From JBBATK01 sp044228685 (GTDB lineage Bacteria; Bacteroidota; Ignavibacteria; Kapaibacteriales; NICIL-2): a stretch of 64,000 nucleotides of DNA. Position 1 is the stretch's first letter, and each line of letters starts with the position of its first letter. Location: the NCBI GenBank assembly GCA_044228685.1, contig JBGAUL010000020.1, forward strand, positions 23,078 to 87,077. The letters are read 5' to 3'. Both the position numbers and the translations under genes were made by a program. Under the pieces are notes generated by a model that saw only the letters and a list, made by a program, of their open reading frames with translations, did not search any database and was not told where the DNA came from. Shown one piece after another: positions 8,603 through 16,094 of this stretch.

Positions 8603-9850
8603 ATGTTTAGAGTAGCAATTCTCAGTATCGGTGATGAACTCTGTATCGGACAAGTCGTCAATACTAATGCTTCCTTTATCGCCGAACAATGCTCAGGCGT
8701 GGGAGCGCTTGTGACGGAGCATCGCGTTATAGGCGATGAAGCAGAGGTGATGCTGCGGGCTTTGGATGAGCTACAGCGTGATAACGATTGCGTGATAATG
8801 ACGGGAGGATTGGGTCCGACCCACGACGACATCACCAAAGATGTACTCTGTCAAGCGTTCCACGTGTCCCTTGTCGAAGACGAAGGCACTGTCGAGTGGC
8901 TTCGCGAACTGTTCGCACGTCGCAACAGAGAACTAACTGATCGCAACAAAGCCCAAGCCTTACGTCCGGAGAATGCTCAAGCACTCAAGAACGAACTCGG
9001 AAGTGCACCGGGATTGTTCATTGAACACAACTCCACCATGTTCTTTGCTCTGCCCGGCGTTCCGGCAGAAATGAAGAAGCTCATCATCGATGCGGTGCTG
9101 CCTTTAATCAAGACACAAATTCAAAAGCGGAAGCAGGAAGTTCGGGTGTTCAAGACTCTGCTAGCTGTGGGGATAGCTGAGTCGGATTTAGCAGACTTGT
9201 TACCGGACCTAGAGACCATTCTGCAAGGCCAACAACTTGCTTTTCTTCCATCGTACACGGGAATTCGTTTACGCATTAGTGTGAGTGCAGCTACGGCCGA
9301 GGAAGCGGCAGTTATCGTGGATCACATTGAGAACTCCATTCGTTCACGTGCGGGTCGATTTATACTTGCAGGCGCACACCAATCAATGATCCAGGCAACG
9401 CACAGTTTGCTGATGCATAAATCAAAGACGCTTGCCTTGGCTGAATCATGTACGGGCGGAATGTTAGGCATGATGTTCACGGACAATCCGGGATCGTCGC
9501 AGTATTTTCTTGGTGGAATAGAGTGTTACTCCAATGAATCAAAGCTTCGCGATTGCGCGGTGGATCCATCTATCATTGTCAATCATGGTGCGGTGAGTCG
9601 CGAATGCGTTGAAGCGCTTGCCGTAGGAGTACGTGAACGCTTTCAGTCGGATTATGCGATTAGCATTAGTGGAATTGCAGGACCCGACGGAGGCACGCCC
9701 GACAAACCAATTGGAACCGTTTGGATTGCAGTAGCAGACCAACACGGAGTTCGTGCAAAGAAATTTCTACTCGGAAATGACCGTCATATCGTCCGCGAGC
9801 GAGCATGCGGTTCAGCATTAGCAATGCTCTACGAATTACTCGCAGCCTAA
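8603..9850 (+). CDS. cinA: CinA family protein: N-terminal MoCF-like domain and C-terminal NMN deamidase domain
   Basis: This is a full-length two-domain CinA of 415 residues. The N-terminal MoCF/COG1058 domain opens with a beta strand ending in SIGDELCIGQ and has MTGGLGPTHDDITKD, matching the nucleotide-binding loop. The C-terminal CinA domain begins near residue 260 (LALAESCTGG) and has the SGIAGPDGGTPDKPIGTVW motif. The C-terminal domain hydrolyses nicotinamide mononucleotide to nicotinate mononucleotide in pyridine nucleotide salvage; the N-terminal domain acts on ADP-ribose-type substrates in characterised members. The ATG giving MFRVAILS was chosen because it starts right at the conserved domain; an upstream TTG adds only nine residues. 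Confidence 0.95.
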   Translation: MFRVAILSIGDELCIGQVVNTNASFIAEQCSGVGALVTEHRVIGDEAEVMLRALDELQRDNDCVIMTGGLGPTHDDITKDVLCQAFHVSLVEDEGTVEWLRELFARRNRELTDRNKAQALRPENAQALKNELGSAPGLFIEHNSTMFFALPGVPAEMKKLIIDAVLPLIKTQIQKRKQEVRVFKTLLAVGIAESDLADLLPDLETILQGQQLAFLPSYTGIRLRISVSAATAEEAAVIVDHIENSIRSRAGRFILAGAHQSMIQATHSLLMHKSKTLALAESCTGGMLGMMFTDNPGSSQYFLGGIECYSNESKLRDCAVDPSIIVNHGAVSRECVEALAVGVRERFQSDYAISISGIAGPDGGTPDKPIGTVWIAVADQHGVRAKKFLLGNDRHIVRERACGSALAMLYELLAA

Positions 9851-10026
9851 GAAACAGATCGGTTGGAATAGAGACAAAGAAGTGATTGGAGGGACAGCTG
9901 CTGCGTTGATGAATTCAGCCCTAAAAATCCCGAAAATTCCCTCAGAATGTGGAAAATCCCCCCAAAAACAGTGCTCAAGAACCCGTATTTTTGTCATTCT
10001 TCGATCTCACATAAGCAGCACAATCC

Positions 10027-12498
10027 ATGGCCCTGTATAGTGAAAAAATTCTTCCGGTAATGCTGGAAGACCAGATGCGTGGTTCCTATCTGGACTACTC
10101 GATGTCCGTCATTGTTTCACGCGCCTTACCGGATGTTCGCGATGGTTTAAAACCAGTGCATCGTCGAATCCTCTATGCGATGCAGGAGTTGGGACTCAGT
10201 TCTAATCGTCCATACAAGAAATCCGCACGTCTTGTGGGGGAAGTGCTTGGTAAGTACCACCCGCACGGCGACTCATCAGTGTATGATGCGATGGTGCGTA
10301 TGGCACAGGAGTGGTCTTTGCGATATCCACTCGTAGATGGTCAAGGAAACTTTGGATCAGTCGACGGAGATCCGCCGGCTGCTATGCGTTACACTGAAAC
10401 TCGTCTTGCGAGCATTGCGAGTGAAGTGTTGCGTGACATTGACAAAGAGACCGTTGACTTCCAATCGAACTTTGACGATTCGCTCGAAGAACCGAAAGTA
10501 CTCCCGACAGTTATTCCGCTGCTCATGGTTAATGGAGCAGGTGGTATTGCTGTTGGTATGGCGACGAATATTCCGCCGCACAATCTTCGCGAAGTAATTG
10601 CCGGGATCCAGGCTCTCATTGCAGATCCAACAATGTCGAGCAATGATTTGATGACTCACATTACAGCACCGGACTTTCCAACCGGTGGCGTGATTTATGG
10701 TTACGACGGTGTGCGTGATGCATACTTGACCGGTCGCGGAAAGATTCTTGTGCGTGCTCGCGCTTCTGTCGAGACAGCCAAGAACGGACGTGAGTCAATC
10801 ATCATTACAGAATTGCCGTACCAGGTATCAAAGGCAGGTTTGATTGAGAAGATCGCTGATCAAGTCCGTGATAAGGTGCTTGAGGATATCTCTGATATCC
10901 GCGATGAGTCGGACCGCGACGGTATGCGTATTGTGATCGAGTTGAAGCGCGATGGTATTCCTCTCGTTGTGCTGAACAATCTGTACAAGCACACTCAAAT
11001 GCAGGCCACCTTTGGTGTGATCATGCTCGCGCTTGTCAACGGACGTCCCAAAGTTTTGGAGCTGCGTGAAATGCTCCAGCACTTCATTGACTTCCGCAAC
11101 CAGGTTGTAGTTCGCCGCTCACAATTCGAACTCACCGCTGCAGAGAAGCGTGCACACATCTTGGAAGGCTTTATCATTGCGCTCGATAATATCGACGCGG
11201 TGATCAAGACGATTAAGGAGTCACCAACAGTTGACGTTGCTTCGGAACGCTTGCAGAAGAAATTCTCGTTGAGCGAAATTCAAGCAAAGGCAATTCTCGA
11301 TATGAGATTGCAACGTCTCACCGGACTCGAACGCGAGAAAATCATGAATGAGTATCGCGAGATCATCCAGTTGATCGAGCGCTTGAAGTCAATTTTGGCA
11401 AGCAAAGAACTCCAGCTTCAAATTGTGAGCGAAGAGCTCAAGCAAGTGGTCGAGAAGTACGGTGATGAACGTCGTACGGATATTGTCTACGACTCCCGCG
11501 ACTTTACTGTCGAAGATATGATCGCCAACGAGGAAGTCATCGTGACGATCTCGCACAAAGGCTTTATCAAACGCACGCCGGTGAATTCATACCGTCGTCA
11601 AGGTCGAGGTGGTCGCGGACTCAGCGGCGCCAGCACCTACGAAGACGATTTTGTAGAAAATCTCTTCAGAGCGGCTACTCATGATTACCTCTTGTGCTTC
11701 ACAGACAAAGGCCGTGTATATCGCGTTAAAGTCTATGATATACCCGAAGGCAGTAGAAATGCAAAGGGTCGTTCAATCGCTAACATTATCCAAAAGCCGG
11801 CTGAAGAAAAGGTCACAGCATACTTGCTCGTTCAAGGCGCATTCGGCGAAGATCAATTTATCTTCATGTGTACTCGCTTTGGAACTGTAAAGAAGACCTC
11901 GCTTTCAGAGTTTGAGAGTGTACGAGCTAATGGTAAAGTGGCTCTGACACTGGACGAAGGAGATATCCTACTTTCAGCGCGTCTAACAGATGGCACCTGC
12001 GACATCATCATTGGAACACGCGACGGTTCGGCATGTCGATTCCGCGAAAGCGATGTTCGTCAGATGGGTCGTACTGCTACAGGTGTAAAGGGTATCACGC
12101 TTCAAGAAGACGATCATGTTGTATCGATGATCGCCATCCGACGTCCGGATTCTCAAGTGGTTGTTATCGGCCAAAACGGTTACGGCAAGCGCACACGCTT
12201 TGAGGACTTCCGTCTTACACGCCGCGGAGCTAAGGGTGTGATTTCGATGAACGTAACACCGAAGACCGGTAAGGTCGTGTCGCTCTTGGAAATCACTGAA
12301 AGCGATGACTTGGTGGTAATGACGCAAAAGGGAATTCTCATTCGTCAACCATCAGACAGCATCCGCATCATCGGTCGTAATACACAAGGTGTACGCCTTA
12401 TACGTCTTGATGAAGGAGATACTATCGCCGATGCTACAATCGTCCCTCACGACGATGACGATACGGCTGAGGGCGGCGAAGGCGAAGCAACAGCATAG
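10027..12498 (+). CDS. gyrA: DNA gyrase subunit A
   Basis: This is the breakage-reunion subunit of DNA gyrase, 823 residues. The catalytic tyrosine is Tyr122 (AAMRYTETR). The quinolone-determining region carries the usual wild-type residues Ser83 and Asp87 (HPHGDSSVYD). The C-terminal domain is a six-bladed beta-pinwheel; its GyrA box reads QGRGGRG, so the second position of the common Q(R/K)RGG(R/K)G pattern is Gly. A short acidic tail ends the protein (DDDDTAEGGEGE). Upstream, TATTTTTG at 9986-9993 fits a Bacteroidota -7 element (TAnnTTTG), but a clear upstream TTG element is missing. GyrB is not in the window. ParC is the alternative, but the GyrA box points to gyrase. Confidence 0.96.
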   Translation: MALYSEKILPVMLEDQMRGSYLDYSMSVIVSRALPDVRDGLKPVHRRILYAMQELGLSSNRPYKKSARLVGEVLGKYHPHGDSSVYDAMVRMAQEWSLRYPLVDGQGNFGSVDGDPPAAMRYTETRLASIASEVLRDIDKETVDFQSNFDDSLEEPKVLPTVIPLLMVNGAGGIAVGMATNIPPHNLREVIAGIQALIADPTMSSNDLMTHITAPDFPTGGVIYGYDGVRDAYLTGRGKILVRARASVETAKNGRESIIITELPYQVSKAGLIEKIADQVRDKVLEDISDIRDESDRDGMRIVIELKRDGIPLVVLNNLYKHTQMQATFGVIMLALVNGRPKVLELREMLQHFIDFRNQVVVRRSQFELTAAEKRAHILEGFIIALDNIDAVIKTIKESPTVDVASERLQKKFSLSEIQAKAILDMRLQRLTGLEREKIMNEYREIIQLIERLKSILASKELQLQIVSEELKQVVEKYGDERRTDIVYDSRDFTVEDMIANEEVIVTISHKGFIKRTPVNSYRRQGRGGRGLSGASTYEDDFVENLFRAATHDYLLCFTDKGRVYRVKVYDIPEGSRNAKGRSIANIIQKPAEEKVTAYLLVQGAFGEDQFIFMCTRFGTVKKTSLSEFESVRANGKVALTLDEGDILLSARLTDGTCDIIIGTRDGSACRFRESDVRQMGRTATGVKGITLQEDDHVVSMIAIRRPDSQVVVIGQNGYGKRTRFEDFRLTRRGAKGVISMNVTPKTGKVVSLLEITESDDLVVMTQKGILIRQPSDSIRIIGRNTQGVRLIRLDEGDTIADATIVPHDDDDTAEGGEGEATA

Positions 12499-12541
12499 TT
12501 CTTAGGCCTCTTGTAAACTGAATTTAAGTGCATGAAAACGC

Positions 12542-12586
12542 TAGCGGGAGATTGACGACAAGTCACTCCCGCTACACTTTTGGGAG
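12542..12586 (+). promoter_or_regulatory. gyrA-trxB intergenic hairpin with possible alternative pairing to the trxB Shine-Dalgarno
   Basis: A perfect 9-bp stem (12542-12550 with 12566-12574) lies between gyrA and trxB. Its 3' arm contains CTCCC, which could instead pair with the trxB ribosome-binding site GGGAG at 12582-12586. There is only a short T run (CTTTT), so termination is doubtful. A regulatory role is inference. Confidence 0.35.
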
Positions 12587-12593
12587 TAGTGTT

Positions 12594-13547
12594 ATGAGTA
12601 CTCATTTCGATATCGCAATCATTGGTTCTGGTCCTGCGGGCTTTACTGCAGCTATCTACGCTTCACGCGCCGGTTTGAAAGTGGCAGTGTTTGAAGGATT
12701 ACAACCAGGCGGACAATTGACAATTACAACAGAAGTTGAGAACTATCCCGGCTTCGAACACGGAATCATGGGTCCTGAGATGATGGACGTCTTCCGCAAG
12801 CAAGCGGCACGCTTTGGCGCTCAGAGTATCTATGAGTTGATTGAATCAATTGATGCATCAAATCGACCATTTCGTATGGTCTCAGATCGAAAGACTGAGT
12901 ACACAGCCAATGCAGTAATTGCAGCAACCGGTGCCAGTGCGCGATTACTCGGAACCAAAGGAGAAGGTGAGTTCATGGGCTATGGTGTATCAGCCTGTGC
13001 TACCTGCGATGGATTCTTCTACCGCAATCTTCATGTGATTGTTGTCGGTGGAGGAGATACCGCAATGGAAGAAGCGAACTACCTTACACGTTTTGCAGAG
13101 ACGGTTACCATCGTTCACCGTCGCGAAGAATTTAGAGCATCGAAGATCATGCTCGACCGCGCAAAGGCAAATCCAAAGATTAAGTTCAGAGTCAATACAG
13201 TTATTGATGAATATCTCGGTGAGACGCTGCCAAGCGGACTCAAGAAATTGACGAAGGTTCGACTGCTGAATACTGTCGACAACACTACGACCGAAGAAGC
13301 TATTGACGGAGTATTCGTTGCCATAGGACACGAGCCTAATACCAAGTTGTTTAAAGGCTTGGTAGAGTTGGATGAGAATGGTTATATCCTGACCCAAGGC
13401 AAATCGAGCTATACCAACGTGCCTGGACTGTTTGCCTGCGGCGATGCACAGGACAGCGTCTATCGTCAAGCTATCACTGCTGCCGGAAGTGGTTGCGTGG
13501 CTGCAATTGATGCAGAGCGCTGGCTTGAAGCTCAACATCATCACTAA
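12594..13547 (+). CDS. trxB: Thioredoxin reductase (NADPH)
   Basis: This FAD-dependent enzyme uses NADPH to reduce thioredoxin. It has 317 residues, as is usual for the low-molecular-weight class. The FAD-binding GSGPAG is at residues 11-16, the redox-active CATC at 135-138, the NADPH-binding GGGDTA at 152-157 and the HRREEFR motif near 175-181, which favours NADPH. Near the C-terminus the FAD-contacting FACGDAQD is present. The start was chosen at the ATG preceded by GGGAG; an upstream TTG would add 22 residues that do not fit the family. It may be co-transcribed with gyrA or have its own promoter. Confidence 0.96.
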   Translation: MSTHFDIAIIGSGPAGFTAAIYASRAGLKVAVFEGLQPGGQLTITTEVENYPGFEHGIMGPEMMDVFRKQAARFGAQSIYELIESIDASNRPFRMVSDRKTEYTANAVIAATGASARLLGTKGEGEFMGYGVSACATCDGFFYRNLHVIVVGGGDTAMEEANYLTRFAETVTIVHRREEFRASKIMLDRAKANPKIKFRVNTVIDEYLGETLPSGLKKLTKVRLLNTVDNTTTEEAIDGVFVAIGHEPNTKLFKGLVELDENGYILTQGKSSYTNVPGLFACGDAQDSVYRQAITAAGSGCVAAIDAERWLEAQHHH

Positions 13548-13671
13548 GTTCTAGAGCGCCAAGTAGGCACACCATCCTGAGATCATTTAGCGTCTATCTG
13601 TGACCAGAGTGTTATGGATGGTCTAATTGTATGCGCTTTGCTATTTGAATCGGCTAAACATTATTCATCGC

Positions 13672-14046
13672 ATGAATATGCCTGCATTGTTGACCATCGT
13701 ATTGCTCGTCTTTTCGAATGCGTTTATGACGGTGGCGTGGTATGGTCACTTGCGATACAGTACTTCGTCCCTTGCTCAGCGCTGGGGAGTTTTTGGATTA
13801 ATTATCATTAGTTGGGGCATTGCTTTCTTTGAGTACTGTTGTCAGGTACCAGCGAATCGTATTGGCTACGATGGAAACGGTGGACCTTTTAGCTTGATTC
13901 AACTCAAAGTAATTCAAGAGGTCATTTCACTGCTTGTTTTTTCAGTCTTTGCGACGATGCTCTTTAAGAATGAAGGTTTGAAGACTAATCATTTCATAGC
14001 CTTTGCTCTGCTGATCGGAGCAGTGTACTTCGTCTTTAAAGACTAG
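13672..14046 (+). CDS. DMT-superfamily DUF486 small membrane protein
   Basis: This small inner-membrane protein has about 124 residues and four predicted membrane segments. It matches the DUF486 family by its NAFMTVAWYGHLRY start, the WGIAFFEYCCQVPANRIGY loop and the FVFKD end. The family is placed near drug/metabolite transporters, but no substrate is known. The start is uncertain: ATG codons at 13672 and 13678 both give a family-sized protein and neither has a clear ribosome-binding site. It stands alone after trxB and converges with the next, leftward gene. Confidence 0.85.
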   Translation: MNMPALLTIVLLVFSNAFMTVAWYGHLRYSTSSLAQRWGVFGLIIISWGIAFFEYCCQVPANRIGYDGNGGPFSLIQLKVIQEVISLLVFSVFATMLFKNEGLKTNHFIAFALLIGAVYFVFKD

Positions 14047-14082
14047 CTTCGTGCTTCACTTTATTTGCAGTGAAGAGCTAGT
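14042..14082. terminator. Hairpin between convergent genes
   Basis: An outer 7-bp stem (14042-14048 with 14076-14082) and an inner 7-bp stem (14054-14060 with 14069-14075) are separated by a five-base bulge on one side. It overlaps the DUF486 stop codon region and has no T run, so it may stabilise mRNA ends rather than terminate. Confidence 0.4.
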
Positions 14083-14096
14083 TGACGGATAAATCG

Positions 14097-15965
14097 CTAC
14101 TCGATATCCAACTTCTGACTGTATTTCTTCTTGATAGCCGCAGCGTCTTCGTTGGCTTTGACTTCAGTTGCATATCCCCACAACTTGACGCGACAAGCCG
14201 GCATTCCCTTAACCAGAACACGCTCATAGTACGCGCGGTAGCCACGTTTTTCCCACTGCTCAGTGTACTTCATTGCTTCGTTCTCGGTGTAGCAGTATTC
14301 GGCTACGAGTTCGTAGGGTAGGATACTCGGATCAAGCCAGCGTACTTCAACGCGACGGTTGAATTTCTTCTGCCAATCACTTTGTTGGAAGTAGTAGATA
14401 GGTTTTAGATCTCCGACAGCTTTGCCACGTAGTTGCGAAGAATTGACGCCGAGTTCAACAAGTCGACGACGAACGCTTTGGATGCGATCAAGCGCAAGTT
14501 GACGCATTGCGTCTTCATCTCCCTCAGCACTACTATGACCACTAATCTCAATAACCTTCTTGGGATTGTCTTTCAATACTTGAGCTACCGACTTGAGTAA
14601 TGGAAGATACTCGTCCATCACTTCTGTTTGGCGGAATCCAAACATGCTCAGTGCTTGATAGCGTGGTTGCGTACTCTCGCTTGTTGCTGACCAACTGAAT
14701 TGTTCGAGAAATGTCGTGTCGCGTGTTTTGAGTCTCAGTGTAATAGCAGCACTGTCGCATGCGCGAAGAACATTCGACTGCATCGGGATTTGCAAAACAT
14801 AGGCACCGTGAATGCTGTATGTAATCTCACGAAGGATGTTGGTGATCTCAGGTGCTTTTTCATTAGACAGAGCATAATAACGACCGCCGGTTTGCGATGC
14901 GATGTAGCGGAGCGGGTAGGAATCGACTAAGTCACCGATGCCTATAGTGAAGACGCGTGTCTGACGGAGCTTTGCTTTTTGAATAATGTCTTCTGCTGTA
15001 TATATAAAAGAAGAATTGTCTGCACCGGTAGAAATCAAAACGACAATGTTTCGTGTTTTCTCGCGAGCCTCAAGACGTTGCAGGGCAGTGTAGGTGCAGC
15101 GCATGCTTGCATTGAGACCCTGTGCTTCGCCGACAAACAGCTCACCGAGATTATTCAGCTTATCCTTGGTCATGTGAGAGCAAACAATGCGCGGCTCTTG
15201 GTTAAAGGATATGACGCTCAACTTATCACCTGTGCCCATGTAAAAGGGGTAATCGCTGACCGCTTTACGAACCGGAACATCGACGTCTTCAGAAGTTGAA
15301 GAGCGGTCGATGCAAATTGTCATCATCATGCGAATGTCAGAGCGTATCCACTTTTCTTCAAGAACGATTGGCTGATATTCGGTCGTCAAAGCGTTACACT
15401 GTGATCGCAAACTCAATGCAAGTTGATCTGCCGGGAGCATCGAGAGTTGGTTGCCGTACTGATCCAGAAATACAGTTCGCAAAGCAAGCACGTGATGTGT
15501 TGAATCAGGATACTCTACTTGCAGAATCTTCATGTTTGCAATGGAATTCAGACTTCCGTTTTGCTGGTAGCCAACGTAGTAGGGAGAATTCTCACTGTTA
15601 CTTCGTGGGGCAAGTGAATAACCTTGAACATCACCACCGCGTTGAGGTACTTTGGGAAGATCAGGTTCGTAGACGCGAATGGTCCAGGTCAATTCCGATG
15701 AGTCATTCGAACGATGTGCTCGAACTGTATAGGTCGTTGTTTGTTGTGGAGTGACGAAGATCTGGAAGACTCTTGGGTAGTGCGTTGTATCGCCAACCAC
15801 ATTGACATAGTCTGCTTCATCGAATTGCCAACTTAAGAATGCACGGCCACCGCGAACAGTTTCCTTTTGTCCGTTAATCTGATCTTGATTTGGTCGAGCG
15901 TGAAGTGCGAATTGACAGCTGATCCACAGCGTCAATAGCATTATGACAATGCGCGTACGTGGCAT
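14097..15965 (-). CDS. VWA-OmpA-SPOR domain envelope protein
   Basis: This is a 622-residue secreted envelope protein with an unusual domain order. A signal peptide (about residues 1-23) is followed by a short Ig-like region. Next is a von Willebrand A domain from about residue 210 to 390, with a DRSST motif in place of DxSxS, plus VVLISTG and TIGIGD strands. An OmpA-like peptidoglycan-binding domain follows (about residues 450-550: ISGHSSAEGD, then NRRVEVRW). The C-terminal 65 residues (YCYTENEAMKYTEQ, RAYYERV, KKYSQKL) look like a SPOR domain. OmpA and SPOR parts both bind peptidoglycan, so the protein probably tethers the VWA domain to the wall. It starts ATG with AAGGA upstream and lies 129 bases downstream of lptD. 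Confidence 0.8.
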   Translation of the reverse strand: MPRTRIVIMLLTLWISCQFALHARPNQDQINGQKETVRGGRAFLSWQFDEADYVNVVGDTTHYPRVFQIFVTPQQTTTYTVRAHRSNDSSELTWTIRVYEPDLPKVPQRGGDVQGYSLAPRSNSENSPYYVGYQQNGSLNSIANMKILQVEYPDSTHHVLALRTVFLDQYGNQLSMLPADQLALSLRSQCNALTTEYQPIVLEEKWIRSDIRMMMTICIDRSSTSEDVDVPVRKAVSDYPFYMGTGDKLSVISFNQEPRIVCSHMTKDKLNNLGELFVGEAQGLNASMRCTYTALQRLEAREKTRNIVVLISTGADNSSFIYTAEDIIQKAKLRQTRVFTIGIGDLVDSYPLRYIASQTGGRYYALSNEKAPEITNILREITYSIHGAYVLQIPMQSNVLRACDSAAITLRLKTRDTTFLEQFSWSATSESTQPRYQALSMFGFRQTEVMDEYLPLLKSVAQVLKDNPKKVIEISGHSSAEGDEDAMRQLALDRIQSVRRRLVELGVNSSQLRGKAVGDLKPIYYFQQSDWQKKFNRRVEVRWLDPSILPYELVAEYCYTENEAMKYTEQWEKRGYRAYYERVLVKGMPACRVKLWGYATEVKANEDAAAIKKKYSQKLDIE

Positions 15966-16094
15966 GTAACATCCTTGTAGGTGACCCCTTTGAATGCGAA
16001 TATAGCGGTTATACGGCTTGAGTTAGCAAGGGGAAGAGCTAATAGCCGTTGAGACTTGAATATTATCGACCACCGGGAGCCGAGAACAAAGTCC

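Noticed and set aside
16014..16048. Imperfect hairpin between lptD and the VWA-OmpA-SPOR gene as a terminator
   Set aside because: It has short interrupted stems and no T run on the minus strand.
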